From assembly GCA_021151835.1 (NCBI GenBank), contig JAGKWO010000022.1:4500-68499 (forward strand): a stretch of DNA of 64,000 bases. Reading direction: 5' to 3'. Below, one piece after another: positions 45,389-54,648 of the stretch. Position 1 is the first letter of the stretch. Each line of letters starts with the position of its first letter. The notes below the pieces were generated by a model. That model saw nothing but the letters and a program-made list of their open reading frames with translations. It searched no databases and was not told the origin of the DNA. The stretch comes from Gammaproteobacteria bacterium. GTDB taxonomy: Bacteria > Pseudomonadota > Gammaproteobacteria > Pseudomonadales > Cellvibrionaceae. A program made the position numbers and the translations under genes.

Positions 45389-46870
45389 ATGAAATATAAA
45401 GACCTGCGCGATTTTATCGCCCTGTTGGAAGCTCGCGGTTTATTAAAACGCATCAAACAGGAAATCGATCCCCACCTTGAAATGACCGAAATTTGCGACC
45501 GCACACTACGTGCCGGTGGCCCCGCGTTATTGTTCGAAAATCCCAAAGGTTACAACATTCCTGTGCTGGGAAATTTATTTGGCACACCGGAGCGTGTCGC
45601 GTTGGGGATGGGGCAGGAATCGGTTGATGCTCTGCGCGACGTAGGAAAATTACTCGCGTTTTTAAAAGAGCCGGAACCGCCCAAAGGTTTTAAAGATGCC
45701 TGGGAAAAATTGCCAGTTTTCAAACAGGTGTTGAATTTAGCTCCGAAAGTATTGAGCAAGGCGCAGTGCCAGGACGTTGTGCTGGAAGGTGATGCAGTAA
45801 ACCTGGATTTGCTGCCGATCCAAACTTGCTGGCCCGGTGATGTCGGGCCGTTAGTGACCTGGCCGTTGGTGGTTACGCGCGGCCCGCATAAAGAGCGGCA
45901 AAACCTGGGTATCTACCGGATGCAAAAAATCGGCAAGAACCGATTGATTATGCGCTGGCTTTCCCATCGTGGCGGCGCGTTGGATTTTCGCGAATTCCAG
46001 TTGCAAAACCCCGGGAAAAATTTTCCGGTTGCGGTTGCGCTTGGCGCTGATCCGGCAACAATCCTGGGCGCAGTAACGCCGGTGCCCGATACACTTTCCG
46101 AATACGGTTTTGCCGGATTATTGCGCGGCGACAAAACCGAAGTGGTGAAATGTATCGGCAATGATTTACACGTACCCGCATCCGCCGAATTTATCCTGGA
46201 GGGTTATATCGCCCCGAATGATATGGCCCCTGAAGGTCCTTTCGGCGATCACACCGGTTATTACAATGAAGTGGATAATTTCCCGGTGTTTACCGTGGAG
46301 CGAATTACCCATCGCCGCGATCCGATTTATCACAGCACTTACACCGGCCGGCCACCGGATGAACCGGCAATTCTTGGTGTTGCGCTCAACGAAGTGTTTG
46401 TCCCGATTTTGCAAAAACAATTTCCGGAAATTGTGGATTTTTATTTGCCGCCGGAAGGTTGTTCTTACCGCATGGCGGTAGTGACCATGAAAAAACAATA
46501 CCCCGGCCATGCCAAGCGCGTGATGATGGGGGTATGGAGTTTCTTGCGGCAATTTATGTACACCAAATTTGTCATAGTTACTGACGATGATGTGAATGCG
46601 CGCGATTGGAAAGATGTGATCTGGGCGATGACTACACGGATGGACCCGGCGCGCGATACGGTAATGATTGAAAATACCCCGATCGATTATCTGGATTTTG
46701 CTTCACCTGTGTCCGGCCTTGGTTCCAAAATCGGTTTTGATGCGACCAATAAATGGCCAGGTGAGACCACGCGCGAGTGGGGCACCCCTATTGTGATGGA
46801 TGCGCAAATAAAAAATCGTGTGGATGAAATCTGGGATGAGTTGGGGATCGATCAACCCACGGCGTATTGA
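45389..46870 (+). CDS. ubiD: 4-hydroxy-3-polyprenylbenzoate decarboxylase UbiD
   Basis: 493 aa, the typical size. UbiD uses prenylated FMN (made by UbiX) to decarboxylate the ubiquinone precursor in the membrane-associated pathway. Characteristic phrases include KYKDLRDFIALLEARGLLKR, GLGMGQE-like VALGMGQES, GIYRMQKIGKNRLIMRWL (prFMN/Mn site region), GALDFREF, PEGPFGDHTGYY containing the catalytic Glu region, and GSKIGFDATNKWPGE. Cofactor and substrate are known for the family. The start follows the REP-like element with no clear ribosome site. The small CPxCG gene follows 21 bp after. Confidence 0.95.
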   Translation: MKYKDLRDFIALLEARGLLKRIKQEIDPHLEMTEICDRTLRAGGPALLFENPKGYNIPVLGNLFGTPERVALGMGQESVDALRDVGKLLAFLKEPEPPKGFKDAWEKLPVFKQVLNLAPKVLSKAQCQDVVLEGDAVNLDLLPIQTCWPGDVGPLVTWPLVVTRGPHKERQNLGIYRMQKIGKNRLIMRWLSHRGGALDFREFQLQNPGKNFPVAVALGADPATILGAVTPVPDTLSEYGFAGLLRGDKTEVVKCIGNDLHVPASAEFILEGYIAPNDMAPEGPFGDHTGYYNEVDNFPVFTVERITHRRDPIYHSTYTGRPPDEPAILGVALNEVFVPILQKQFPEIVDFYLPPEGCSYRMAVVTMKKQYPGHAKRVMMGVWSFLRQFMYTKFVIVTDDDVNARDWKDVIWAMTTRMDPARDTVMIENTPIDYLDFASPVSGLGSKIGFDATNKWPGETTREWGTPIVMDAQIKNRVDEIWDELGIDQPTAY

Positions 46871-46891
46871 TTTATTTTTTGCGAGGGCACC

Positions 46892-47083
46892 ATGAGTTTG
46901 TTAGAGGAATGTTTTCTCGATTGCCCTTATTGCGGTGAACCGATCAGTGTACTGGTGGATTGTTCCTGCGAAGAGCAAACTTATGTAGAAGACTGCCAGG
47001 TTTGTTGCAGGCCTATGGTGTTGCACGTGAATGTGGATGGGCAAGGGTATCCCGATGTTTACGCGCAACGTGAAGATGAGTGA
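46892..47083 (+). CDS. CPxCG-motif cysteine-rich protein
   Basis: 63 aa. Two cysteine pairs (DCPYCGEPIS near the start and EDCQVCCRPM later) fit the small zinc-ribbon CPxCG family, often annotated as CPXCG motif-containing cysteine-rich protein. The family typically lies near housekeeping genes in gammaproteobacteria. It is cytoplasmic and zinc binding is inferred. GCGAGGG precedes the ATG. It follows ubiD by 21 bp and may be in the same transcript. Confidence 0.85.
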   Translation: MSLLEECFLDCPYCGEPISVLVDCSCEEQTYVEDCQVCCRPMVLHVNVDGQGYPDVYAQREDE

Positions 47084-47189
47084 GTCGGTTGGCGTTTTTG
47101 TATTTGTAAGTTGGTTTTCATTTATTTATAAGCTATAAAACCTTGCAGCGCATTGGCGCGCTTGATTAACTCAGAACAGGGGAATGGCA

Positions 47190-47591
47190 ATGAGCTTTAT
47201 TAAAGACTTCAAAGAATTTGCAGTGCGCGGCAATGTCGTGGATATGGCGGTGGGTATTATCATCGGTGCCGCTTTCGGTAAAGTTGTCAGCTCACTGGTA
47301 AGTGATGTGTTCATGCCGCCGCTGGGCTGGATCATTGGCGGTGTAGATTTTTCTGATTTGGCAATTGTGTTGCCGGAGTTGATCGAAGGTAAGGGGCCGG
47401 TGTCGATTTTCTACGGCAAGTTCATCCAGACCATTCTGGATTTCACCATTGTTGCCTTCGCCATTTTTATGATGATTAAAGTCATTAATCGCCTGAAGAA
47501 AAAAGAGGAAGAAAAACCGGCGACGCCCACCAAAGAAGAAGTGCTTCTCACTGAAATTCGCGATTTGCTCAAACAGCAACAACAAAAATAA
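47190..47591 (+). CDS. mscL: large-conductance mechanosensitive channel MscL
   Basis: 133 aa. I used the ATG at 47190 (MSFIKDFKEFAVRGNVVDMA) because AGGGGA lies six bases upstream of it, while the ATG at 47184 has none. The family pattern is clear: an amphipathic N-terminus, first pore helix VDMAVGIIIGAAFGKVVSSL, a periplasmic loop, second helix FTIVAFAIFMMIKVINRL, and a charged C-terminal bundle. It forms a pentameric channel that opens under osmotic downshock. It is monocistronic and is followed by the convergent binding-protein gene. Confidence 0.96.
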   Translation: MSFIKDFKEFAVRGNVVDMAVGIIIGAAFGKVVSSLVSDVFMPPLGWIIGGVDFSDLAIVLPELIEGKGPVSIFYGKFIQTILDFTIVAFAIFMMIKVINRLKKKEEEKPATPTKEEVLLTEIRDLLKQQQQK

Positions 47592-47593
47592 AT

Positions 47594-48502
47594 TTATTGT
47601 GATGCCTGGTTGGCGACTGGTGAATTTAATAAATGCCAGCTCGCCAATTCGGGATGAAAAAATCCGCATTCGCGGTAGGCGCGCTCGATCGTACCATTGG
47701 CGCGCAATTGTGAAATGCCTTTGCTTAATGCCTGATAAAACGCTTCACCCAACGGGTGGGTTTTACTGACCGGCCAATGACGGCTGCCGCGAATCGCGAT
47801 TTTCACGCCTTTGATAGGCACCAGGCGAATGCCATCCACTATTATTTCCTGCTCCGGATTCATTTCAAACGGTGACATGGTTAAATCCACGCGCCCGGCA
47901 TTAATCATGCGCGCCATATTGACCCAATTGGGGGTGTACATGATTTTGCTAAAACCCAGTGATTCAAGCGTAACCAAATCAGGTTTCCATTGGTTGCTGG
48001 TGACAATTTTTAACTGGATTAGCTGTGCGAGGCTTTTGCTCGCTTGCGCTTTTTGATTCGCTGGTGAGGTGTAGAGGCCCACAATAAATTGGCCATCCAT
48101 TACCAGTGGTGGGGTGATATGTAATTTCTCTTGCTGGTTTTGCAGGTCCTGATACCAAATCGTGCCACTGATAGTCAGGGTTTTTCCATCCAGCACATTG
48201 CGAATACTGCGAAAATAATTTTCCTCGGCAACAAATTCCAGGGGTTGATCAAAGCCGCCCAGTTTGAGGGCCTGTTGCATGAGTATCAGGTCAATAACAT
48301 CGCGTCGCGCATGGGGGCCGCCGTAATAATCGACGGTGTCAGGGCTGCGTCCGTCCAGGAACTGGAGGTAGCTGGTGTGGATATCTGGCAACACCCCAAT
48401 AGGCGCGGGTGTGGCTGCTGCCGGTTTGCCAACGCATAACAACAAGCCCGATACCAGGGCGATATAAACTGCGAAAAGTGCACAGAATGGTGTTGATTTC
48501 AT
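47594..48502 (-). CDS. periplasmic solute-binding (family 3-like) protein
   Basis: 302 aa with a signal peptide (VYIALVSGLLLCVGKPAAA). The mature sequence matches the periplasmic-binding-protein type 2 fold of amino-acid (family 3) binding proteins, with LVTLESLGFSKIMYTPNWVN, MARMINAGRVDLTMSPFEMN and a final FYQALSKGISQLRANGTIE. No ABC permease or kinase domain is encoded nearby, so it may be a stand-alone sensor or scavenging protein. Substrate unknown. The leftward neighbour upstream is a small protein gene 91 bp away. Confidence 0.75.
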   Translation of the reverse strand: MKSTPFCALFAVYIALVSGLLLCVGKPAAATPAPIGVLPDIHTSYLQFLDGRSPDTVDYYGGPHARRDVIDLILMQQALKLGGFDQPLEFVAEENYFRSIRNVLDGKTLTISGTIWYQDLQNQQEKLHITPPLVMDGQFIVGLYTSPANQKAQASKSLAQLIQLKIVTSNQWKPDLVTLESLGFSKIMYTPNWVNMARMINAGRVDLTMSPFEMNPEQEIIVDGIRLVPIKGVKIAIRGSRHWPVSKTHPLGEAFYQALSKGISQLRANGTIERAYRECGFFHPELASWHLLNSPVANQASQ

Positions 48503-48593
48503 AGCGGATCACAGTGAAGGTGTTGGCTGCGTGTGCCAGACACATTAATTGTGGCTGCTGATATTCCTGTCGTCCAGATCGGTTGTGCTCTGC

Positions 48594-48962
48594 CTAATCC
48601 ACCGGATGCCCGCGATACATTCGCACCGGTTTAGCCGGGGGTGGATTGACCAACAGCCCGCTGCGCACTTCCTGTTTGGGGGCATCTTCCAATGTAGTTT
48701 GGCCGCGATATACCTTGACGACCTGCTTGGCCAAATCGGATTTATGATCACCGGATTGCAACAACGCTCGCCATTCGTTGCCCGCCAGCGTCAGTAATTC
48801 CTTAATCAGGGTTTTGGTGATGGTGTCTTTTGCCTGGTGGTAATAATCCGCTAACTCCTTAAGCAGCTCCGGGTTCGCCATTTTCACACCCGGCTTTACA
48901 TCCGGTTCAACGCGACGGCGAATCTCGTACACCAAATCAATCATCGGCTTAGTGTATTGCAT
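48594..48962 (-). CDS. hypothetical cytoplasmic protein
   Basis: 122 aa with a strong ribosome site (GAGGAGAACGAGC before the ATG). It is helical and rich in charged residues (KPMIDLVYEIRRRVEPDVKP, ELLKELADYYHQAKDTITKT, AKQVVKVYRGQTTLED) and has a proline-rich tail. There is no signal or TM segment. It resembles a conserved hypothetical, but I cannot name the family. It may be cotranscribed with the binding-protein gene downstream. Confidence 0.65.
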   Translation of the reverse strand: MQYTKPMIDLVYEIRRRVEPDVKPGVKMANPELLKELADYYHQAKDTITKTLIKELLTLAGNEWRALLQSGDHKSDLAKQVVKVYRGQTTLEDAPKQEVRSGLLVNPPPAKPVRMYRGHPVD

Positions 48963-49110
48963 GCTCGTTCTCCTCGGTCTTGGACTAACAATTGAGCAAT
49001 TATCAGACCAAGGGCCGAATTCCGGTTATAGCCAGCGATTTTGATCTGCCAACAGGCAATAACGATGATTGTTTTGGTGCGCGGGGATTATTTTGGGGCA
49101 GGGTAGAAGC

Positions 49111-49152
49111 AAACGCCGGCTAAAACCGGCGTCGCGCCAGGCACTGGCGCTT
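49111..49152 (-). terminator. tandem hairpins after cysE
   Basis: AACGCCGG-CTAAAA-CCGGCGT-type hairpin (49112-49132) next to GCGCCAGGCACTGGCGC (49135-49150), just past the cysE stop on the minus strand. The T-run is weak. Confidence 0.6.
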
Positions 49153-49156
49153 GTAA

Positions 49157-49954
49157 TTAGCGAATCAAATGATCCATTTCCCGCGCCGGCTGTGCGCATT
49201 GGGTTTCGCAAATGACCTGTGCGGGTACACCGGCGGCAGTTGCGCGGGAAGGAACATCTTTCAAGACCACACTGCCGGCGCCAATTTTGGCGCATTCGCC
49301 AATGGTGATATTGCCCAGGATTTTGGCTCCCGCACCAATCAACACCCCTTTGCGTACTTTCGGGTGACGGTCACCTGCTTCTTTGCCGGTGCCGCCCAGT
49401 GTCACTGATTGCATAATCGATACATTATCTTCAACGATAGCGGTTTCACCAATCACGATGCCCGTGGCGTGATCAAACATAATGGCTTTGCCGATTTGTG
49501 CCGCCGGGTGGATATCAACTCCGAATACAGCGGAAATCCGGTTCTGCAAAAATAGCGCGAGCGAGGTACGGCCTTGTTGCCACAGCCAGTGGGCAATGCG
49601 ATAAGCCTGTAGCGCATGGAAGCCTTTGAAATAGAGCAGTGGGGTCACCAGTGAACAGCAAGCAGAGTCGCGTTCACTCACGGCCATTAAATCCGCACGG
49701 ACCGACTCGATGATCTCGCCATCCTTCGCCAGCGCCTCTTCAATCACTTCGCGAATTAACATGGCAGGTAAAGCGGGGCTATCCAGCTTATTGGCGAGGT
49801 GAAAGCTTAACGCGCCTTTTAAGGAATCGTGATTAAGGACGGTGGCGTACAGAAAACTGGCCAGAACCGGCTCGGATTCAGCCTGCTTGCGGGTTTGCAG
49901 GCGAATGGATTCCCACAGGCTGTCGACAACCAAAGCAGGTGCGGGTGCAGTCAT
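49157..49954 (-). CDS. cysE: serine O-acetyltransferase CysE
   Basis: 265 aa. The N-terminal helical domain (SLWESIRLQTRKQAESEPVL) precedes a left-handed beta-helix of hexapeptide repeats (GVDIHPAAQIGKAIMFDHAT, GIVIGETAIVEDNVSIMQSV, GVLIGAGAKILGNITIGECA) and a C-terminal tail. CysE makes O-acetylserine from serine and acetyl-CoA, the first committed step of cysteine synthesis, and pairs with CysK. The tail ends in DHLIR, a branched-hydrophobic-ended tail as used in the CysK interaction. The ATG at 49954 has GAGGAG upstream. Confidence 0.93.
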   Translation of the reverse strand: MTAPAPALVVDSLWESIRLQTRKQAESEPVLASFLYATVLNHDSLKGALSFHLANKLDSPALPAMLIREVIEEALAKDGEIIESVRADLMAVSERDSACCSLVTPLLYFKGFHALQAYRIAHWLWQQGRTSLALFLQNRISAVFGVDIHPAAQIGKAIMFDHATGIVIGETAIVEDNVSIMQSVTLGGTGKEAGDRHPKVRKGVLIGAGAKILGNITIGECAKIGAGSVVLKDVPSRATAAGVPAQVICETQCAQPAREMDHLIR

Positions 49955-50029
49955 GGAAACTCCTCAGGTGGAACCGGCTCGCGAAATGCCATTATTAGGG
50001 GTTAATGTTAAATTTCCAACAGTTGATTA

Positions 50030-51013
50030 CTAGTAAATGACTAACGGCGGCTCATTAAGCGCCGCCAATTGTTCGCGCAACTCCAGGATATGCTCGCCCC
50101 AATAGCGCTCGGTGTTGAACCAGGGAAAATGCTTGGGAAACGCGGGGTCGGTCCAGCGGCGCGCCAGCCAGGCGCTGTAATGCATAATCCTCAGGCTGCG
50201 CAGCGCTTCGATCAATTGCAGCTCGGCCAGGTCAAACTCGCAAAATTCGCGATAGCCTTCCAGTATTTCGCTCAGTTGTGCGGTTTGTTGCTCGCGCTCG
50301 CCGGACAGCAGCATCCATAAATCCTGGATTGCCGGGCCCATGCGCGCATCGTCAAAGTCGACAAAATGGGGAACCTCATCGCGCCATAAAATATTGCCGG
50401 GATGGCAATCGCCATGAAGGCGAATGGCCTGATATTTCACTCGCCCAAACACTGTGTCGCAACGTGCAAGCAAATCTGCCCCCAGGGTGCGGTAAGACTC
50501 GCGCAAGCTTGCGGGGATAAATTCATTCTCGATCAAAAATGCGTAACTCTCACGTCCGAAGGTCTGGATATCCAGTGGCGGGCGATAATTAAATGGGCGC
50601 GCCTGTCCCAGGGCATGTATGCGGCCCAACGTGCGCCCCAGCGATAAGAGCGCATCAAAATCATCCAGGTTGGGGGCATGGCCGCCCTGGCGCGGATAAA
50701 GCGCAAAGCGAAATCCCCGGTACTCGCGCAAAGTGCTGCCTTCATCATCGCCAAGTGGCGGAACGACGGAAATTTCCAGTTCCTTTAAGGCATGGGTGAA
50801 TTGGTGTTCCTCAATGATCTGTTCATTGCTCCAGCGCGCTGGCCGGTAAAACTTGGCGATTAACGGCGAGCTGCCCTCAATCCCCACCTGGTACACACGA
50901 TTCTCGTAACTATTGAGTGCGAGTATGCGCGCATCGGTTATCAGGCCGGTGCTTTCAATCGCATCCAGTACAAGGTCTGGTGTCAGTTGTTCGTAGGGAT
51001 GGGCCTGGTTCAT
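50030..51013 (-). CDS. srkA: stress-response serine/threonine kinase (SrkA/YihE-like)
   Basis: 327 aa from the ATG at 51013, matching the usual 325-330 aa (an upstream start at 51058 is less likely). APH-type kinase motifs are present: VYQVGIEGSSPLIAKFYRPA (Lys), catalytic RLHGDCHPGNILWRD and metal-binding HFVDFDDARMGPA. In E. coli the family (YihE/RdoA) phosphorylates proteins and lowers stress-induced death. It is encoded alone, with no dsbA neighbour as in E. coli. The function is by family. Confidence 0.88.
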   Translation of the reverse strand: MNQAHPYEQLTPDLVLDAIESTGLITDARILALNSYENRVYQVGIEGSSPLIAKFYRPARWSNEQIIEEHQFTHALKELEISVVPPLGDDEGSTLREYRGFRFALYPRQGGHAPNLDDFDALLSLGRTLGRIHALGQARPFNYRPPLDIQTFGRESYAFLIENEFIPASLRESYRTLGADLLARCDTVFGRVKYQAIRLHGDCHPGNILWRDEVPHFVDFDDARMGPAIQDLWMLLSGEREQQTAQLSEILEGYREFCEFDLAELQLIEALRSLRIMHYSAWLARRWTDPAFPKHFPWFNTERYWGEHILELREQLAALNEPPLVIY

Positions 51014-51234
51014 AAAGATGACTCGCAAAGTGAGGGCGCGATTGTAACGCGCGCGCAAGTTTCTTGCTCAGGCATGAAGCCAATCAAGAATTTGACGACG
51101 ATTGGCGGATAAATTTTGAAGGATTTGAATAAAAATGCTACAAGTTAAAACTGCCTGGCCATATTTCAATCACAGATAATAACTGTACAGTCGCAAATAA
51201 CTATCAGGGCCACCTGAGCACGCATAGGATTGTT

Positions 51235-51996
51235 ATGATCAAAATCGCTTTCTACAACCTTAAAGGCGGCGTTGGCAAAACCACCACCGCTGTGAATATG
51301 GCTTATATGGCCGCCGCGGCGAAAAAGAATGTGATCCTCTGGGATTTGGACCCGCAAGCCGCTGCCAGCTGGTTTTGCCAGCAAGAGCCGGATTCCACCA
51401 AGGCCATCAAATTATTCAGCAAAGGCAAATCCATCGGCGAAATGGAGCTTTACAGCCCCTATCCACGCTTGATGCTGATTCCCGCCGACCTCAGCCTGCG
51501 CAGCCTGGATAGCGAGTTTGATGAGCTCAGCAAAGACAAAAAATTCCTCAAGCAACTGCTCAAACCGCTCAGCGAAAAAGCCGACATTTTAATTTTTGAT
51601 TGCCCGCCAACACTCTCGCCCAGCGTTGAACAGCTGCTGATGGAAGTAGATATTTTATTGATACCAATGATTCCCAGCCCGCTGTCCATTCGTGCGATGG
51701 AGCAAGTGATCGAATTCCTCAATACTAAAAAATCGGCGCCGGCGCGTATTGTCGGCTTCTTCAACCAGGTCGATATGCGCCGCAGCCTGCATCGCGAGGC
51801 GGTAGAGAACATCAAGAAAATGCCGGTACCGATGTTGAAAACCTATGTGCCCAACGATTCAGCCGTTGAACAAATGGGGCTGCGCCGCGCACCGCTCACC
51901 AGTTACAATCAGCGCAGTCGTGCGGCCGTGGCCTATATCGATTTGTGGAAAGAAATCGCGCGGCTGTTGAAAGCTGCAACCAAAGATGCTGAATAA
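51235..51996 (+). CDS. orphan ParA-family ATPase
   Basis: 253 aa starting at the ATG at 51235. It has the deviant Walker A LKGGVGKTTTAVN (Lys residues at 10 and 15), switch region DLDPQAAASW, and Walker B-like DILIFDCPPTLSPSVEQLLM. The family positions chromosomes, plasmids, chemosensory or flagellar proteins. No ParB or parS-like site adjoins it, so it is not a chromosome-segregation pair. It is 17 bp upstream of a TPR lipoprotein, so a cell-pole or envelope role with that protein is possible but speculative. Confidence 0.85.
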   Translation: MIKIAFYNLKGGVGKTTTAVNMAYMAAAAKKNVILWDLDPQAAASWFCQQEPDSTKAIKLFSKGKSIGEMELYSPYPRLMLIPADLSLRSLDSEFDELSKDKKFLKQLLKPLSEKADILIFDCPPTLSPSVEQLLMEVDILLIPMIPSPLSIRAMEQVIEFLNTKKSAPARIVGFFNQVDMRRSLHREAVENIKKMPVPMLKTYVPNDSAVEQMGLRRAPLTSYNQRSRAAVAYIDLWKEIARLLKAATKDAE

Positions 51997-52013
51997 CTGT
52001 TACCGGGTACCCC

Positions 52014-52472
52014 ATGATCAACTTTTTCAACCGTTTGCTTATTGCTGGCCTGGCGCTGGTTTTTGTGGGCTGTGCTACGCATTCTCCCTCGTCGCCAACG
52101 CCTCCTCCTGTTACCACTGCACCGCCACCGCTTATTACCAAACCTGAAACGCCCCCTGTTGTGCAGCCGCAACCCGGCGCCGTTCCCAAACCGGCACCGG
52201 CAGTATTGAACCCGGCGGCTATCAGTTTGGCGAAACAGGCGCGCAACCAATACCTGGCTCGGGATTACCAGGGCGCTATCGCCACCGCCGAGCGCGGTTT
52301 GCGGATTGAACGCCGCGCGGCGGATTTATATTTGATTCTGGCCCAGAGTTACGTGCAACTGGGGCTCCCGCAAAAGGCAGAGATGTTTGTGCAGCAAGGC
52401 TTGCGTTTTGCCGCCCAAGGGTCGGATGTGGCGAGTGGATTACTGCGTGTGCGGGAACAGATCAGCAACTGA
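52014..52472 (+). CDS. TPR-like lipoprotein
   Basis: 152 aa. Lipobox VFVGCATHS, then a long Pro-rich linker (SPTPPPVTTAPPPLITKPET) and two TPR-like helices (AKQARNQYLARDYQGAIATA, ADLYLILAQSYVQLGLPQKA). It is probably an outer-membrane lipoprotein whose TPR part binds a partner. It lies 17 bp after the ParA-like gene in the same direction and is probably cotranscribed. A terminator follows directly. Confidence 0.75.
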   Translation: MINFFNRLLIAGLALVFVGCATHSPSSPTPPPVTTAPPPLITKPETPPVVQPQPGAVPKPAPAVLNPAAISLAKQARNQYLARDYQGAIATAERGLRIERRAADLYLILAQSYVQLGLPQKAEMFVQQGLRFAAQGSDVASGLLRVREQISN

Positions 52473-52488
52473 TTGTTTCGTGGTGCAA

Positions 52489-52521
52489 TGAAAAAGGGCG
52501 CCGTGTGCGCCCTTTTTTGTT
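52489..52521 (+). terminator. Rho-independent terminator after the TPR lipoprotein gene
   Basis: AAAAAGGGCGC/GCGCCCTTTTTT-type stem with a CGTGT loop and T-run, 20 bp after the stop. It probably also serves the convergent small gene ending at 52535. Confidence 0.88.
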
Positions 52522-52534
52522 AATCACAGCGCGG

Positions 52535-52651
52535 TTATAAATCGCGATGCGCATGTTCAGCCTGTTTGGCTTTTTTCAATTGGTGTTTCTCTTTGGCAGT
52601 GCGAGTTGCCGGTTTTTTACTTTCTTTGCGTTTGTCTTGAGATTTGCTCAT
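52535..52651 (-). CDS. 38-aa very basic small protein
   Basis: Start ATG at 52651 with GGAGGTGAGC ahead of it. The protein (MSKSQDKRKESKKPATRTAK, then KEKHQLKKAKQAEHAHRDL-like end) is almost entirely charged and Lys-rich. Similar tiny Lys-rich proteins are common beside core genes in pseudomonads and relatives, and they may bind nucleic acid. There is no known family here. Confidence 0.6.
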   Translation of the reverse strand: MSKSQDKRKESKKPATRTAKEKHQLKKAKQAEHAHRDL

Positions 52652-52841
52652 CTTGCTCACCTCCAGTGCATAAATTGGGTACCGCTCTTTAAGCCTAGGC
52701 GCTGTCGCGATATTTGCCAGACGATATTTGCCCGATAAAGTCGCGCGCATAGCTGCATGTAAATCCACCAGCGGCTACAATCGCCAGCCTGGGTTTTGAC
52801 ATCCCAATATCGAATAGTTCTATTGCATTGCAGGGAAACGA

Positions 52842-54584
52842 ATGAGCGATCCGGTTAGCGATAATTACCATACTTTTTCTTTTAGCCAGCGCTACCGGAT
52901 TTTTAATCCCTTAACGCTGGTATTCCGCGATTCGTCCCTGGAGCAGGAATACCAGGCCAATGTTGCGGTAAACATCGCCCGGCAAGTGCGTATTGCGTTG
53001 GCATTGGCGTTTGTGCTCTACCTGAATTTTGCGTTCCTGGATTATTTGCTGGTACCGGAAAAAATGTGGGAGCTATGGGGAGTTCGTGCCGTAACCTGCA
53101 GTTTGATAGCGCTATTATTTATTGGCACCTTCCAGGCCTTTTTCCAGCGAGTCCACCAGCAACTGGTGTTTGCCTCCAGCATGGTTGCGGCCGGCGGGAT
53201 TTTCGCCATGCTGCTAATTACGCACAACCAATATAATCATTACTATTACGCGGGCATCAATCTGTGTATTACCTGGACGCTATTTATCGTCGGGTTGCGT
53301 TTTATAAATGCGTTGCGCACGGTAGTGTTGATCGTAGTGTTCTACAACTGCATCGCGTTTTTTAAAGCGCTGCCGTTTGCCGATATTATTTCCAATAATT
53401 TTTTCCTGCTCTCCAATGCAATTATTGGCATCTTCGCCGGTTATACCATCGAGCAACATTCGCGCTGGCAATTTTTCCAATCGCTGGTGATAAAAAATAA
53501 CAGTAGCAAATTACACCGCGCGATGATTGCCGCATCGCTCGATGCCGTCATTACCATTGATGAAAGTGGTGCGGTCATTGAATTCAGCGAAGCCGCCGAA
53601 CACATGTTTGGCTACGCGCGCGATGAAGCGCTGGGGCAATCGATTGGCGAATTAATTGTGCCGGAAGCCATGCGCGCCCAACATGAACAGGGTTTCCGTC
53701 GCTACAGCGAAAAAGGTGAGCCGCGCGTGTTGGGCCAGCGTTTGGAGCTGCAAGCCAAGCGCAAGGATAACAGCGAATTTCCGGTGGAATTAACCTTGCG
53801 GCAAGTAGATTTAATTGGCCGCCGTTTAGTCACTGCGTATATTCGCGATCTCACCGCACAGCGCAATGCGGAACAGGAAATTATTCGCCAGCGCGAAGTC
53901 CTGCAACGCAATGAAAAATTAGCGGCGATGGGTACGCTGCTGGCGGGCATATCCCATGAGTTAAATAACCCATTGGCGATTGTAGTCGGGCAAGCCCAAC
54001 TGCTGCAGGAAACCGAGCAGGACCCGCGCATCCTCAAGCGCGCCGATAAAATCCGCAACGCCGCCGAGCGCTGCGCCACGATTGTAACTACATTTTTATC
54101 CATGGCCCGCAACCAGCCGCCGCAATGTGCACCGGTGAATATCAATCAACTTATACAGCGCGTGCTGGAATTATTGGAGCCCGGCTTACGCAACCAGCAC
54201 ATCGAACTACAATTACAGCTGGCCACTCATTTACCAGATGTTGCCGCCGATGCAGACCAAGTGCATCAGGTAATTAGCAACCTGATTATCAATGCCCAGC
54301 AAGCGATGCAGGATTCACCGCAAAAAATACTGCGCATTGAATCGGCATTGGCTGAAACACATATGGCGATTCGCATTACCGATTCAGGCCCGGGTATTGC
54401 ACCGGAAGTACAGCACCGGATTTTTGAACCCTTTTTTACCACCAAGGCACCCGGCAAAGGCACAGGTTTGGGGCTGGCGGTATGCAGCGGCATTATTGAA
54501 GCGCACGGCGGTAACCTGGAACTGGAACAGCATCCCGGTAGCGGGGCCTGTTTTTGCATTAGGTTGCCATTGGGTTTGAAATAA
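52842..54584 (+). CDS. PAS-domain sensor histidine kinase
   Basis: 580 aa. Six or so hydrophobic spans in the first 200 residues (VRIALALAFVLYLNFAFLDY, AVTCSLIALLFIGTFQAFFQ) form a membrane sensor. A PAS domain follows (AVITIDESGAVIEFSEAAEH), then HisKA with GISHELNNPLAIVVGQ (His372) and HATPase (NLIINAQQAM, DSGPGIAPEV, GKGTGLGLAV). The ATG is preceded by CAGGGAAACGA. It is followed 64 bp later by a response regulator, its likely partner. Confidence 0.9.
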   Translation: MSDPVSDNYHTFSFSQRYRIFNPLTLVFRDSSLEQEYQANVAVNIARQVRIALALAFVLYLNFAFLDYLLVPEKMWELWGVRAVTCSLIALLFIGTFQAFFQRVHQQLVFASSMVAAGGIFAMLLITHNQYNHYYYAGINLCITWTLFIVGLRFINALRTVVLIVVFYNCIAFFKALPFADIISNNFFLLSNAIIGIFAGYTIEQHSRWQFFQSLVIKNNSSKLHRAMIAASLDAVITIDESGAVIEFSEAAEHMFGYARDEALGQSIGELIVPEAMRAQHEQGFRRYSEKGEPRVLGQRLELQAKRKDNSEFPVELTLRQVDLIGRRLVTAYIRDLTAQRNAEQEIIRQREVLQRNEKLAAMGTLLAGISHELNNPLAIVVGQAQLLQETEQDPRILKRADKIRNAAERCATIVTTFLSMARNQPPQCAPVNINQLIQRVLELLEPGLRNQHIELQLQLATHLPDVAADADQVHQVISNLIINAQQAMQDSPQKILRIESALAETHMAIRITDSGPGIAPEVQHRIFEPFFTTKAPGKGTGLGLAVCSGIIEAHGGNLELEQHPGSGACFCIRLPLGLK

Positions 54585-54648
54585 ATTTTTTATCATTTTC
54601 TATTTAATAAAACGCGTAACAATTAATAACCCGTATCAAGTGAACAAC

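Noticed and set aside
51235..51996. chromosome-partitioning parAB or a replication origin
   Set aside because: No ParB gene, parS-like palindromes, dnaA boxes or dnaA/gyrB/rnpA context in the window.
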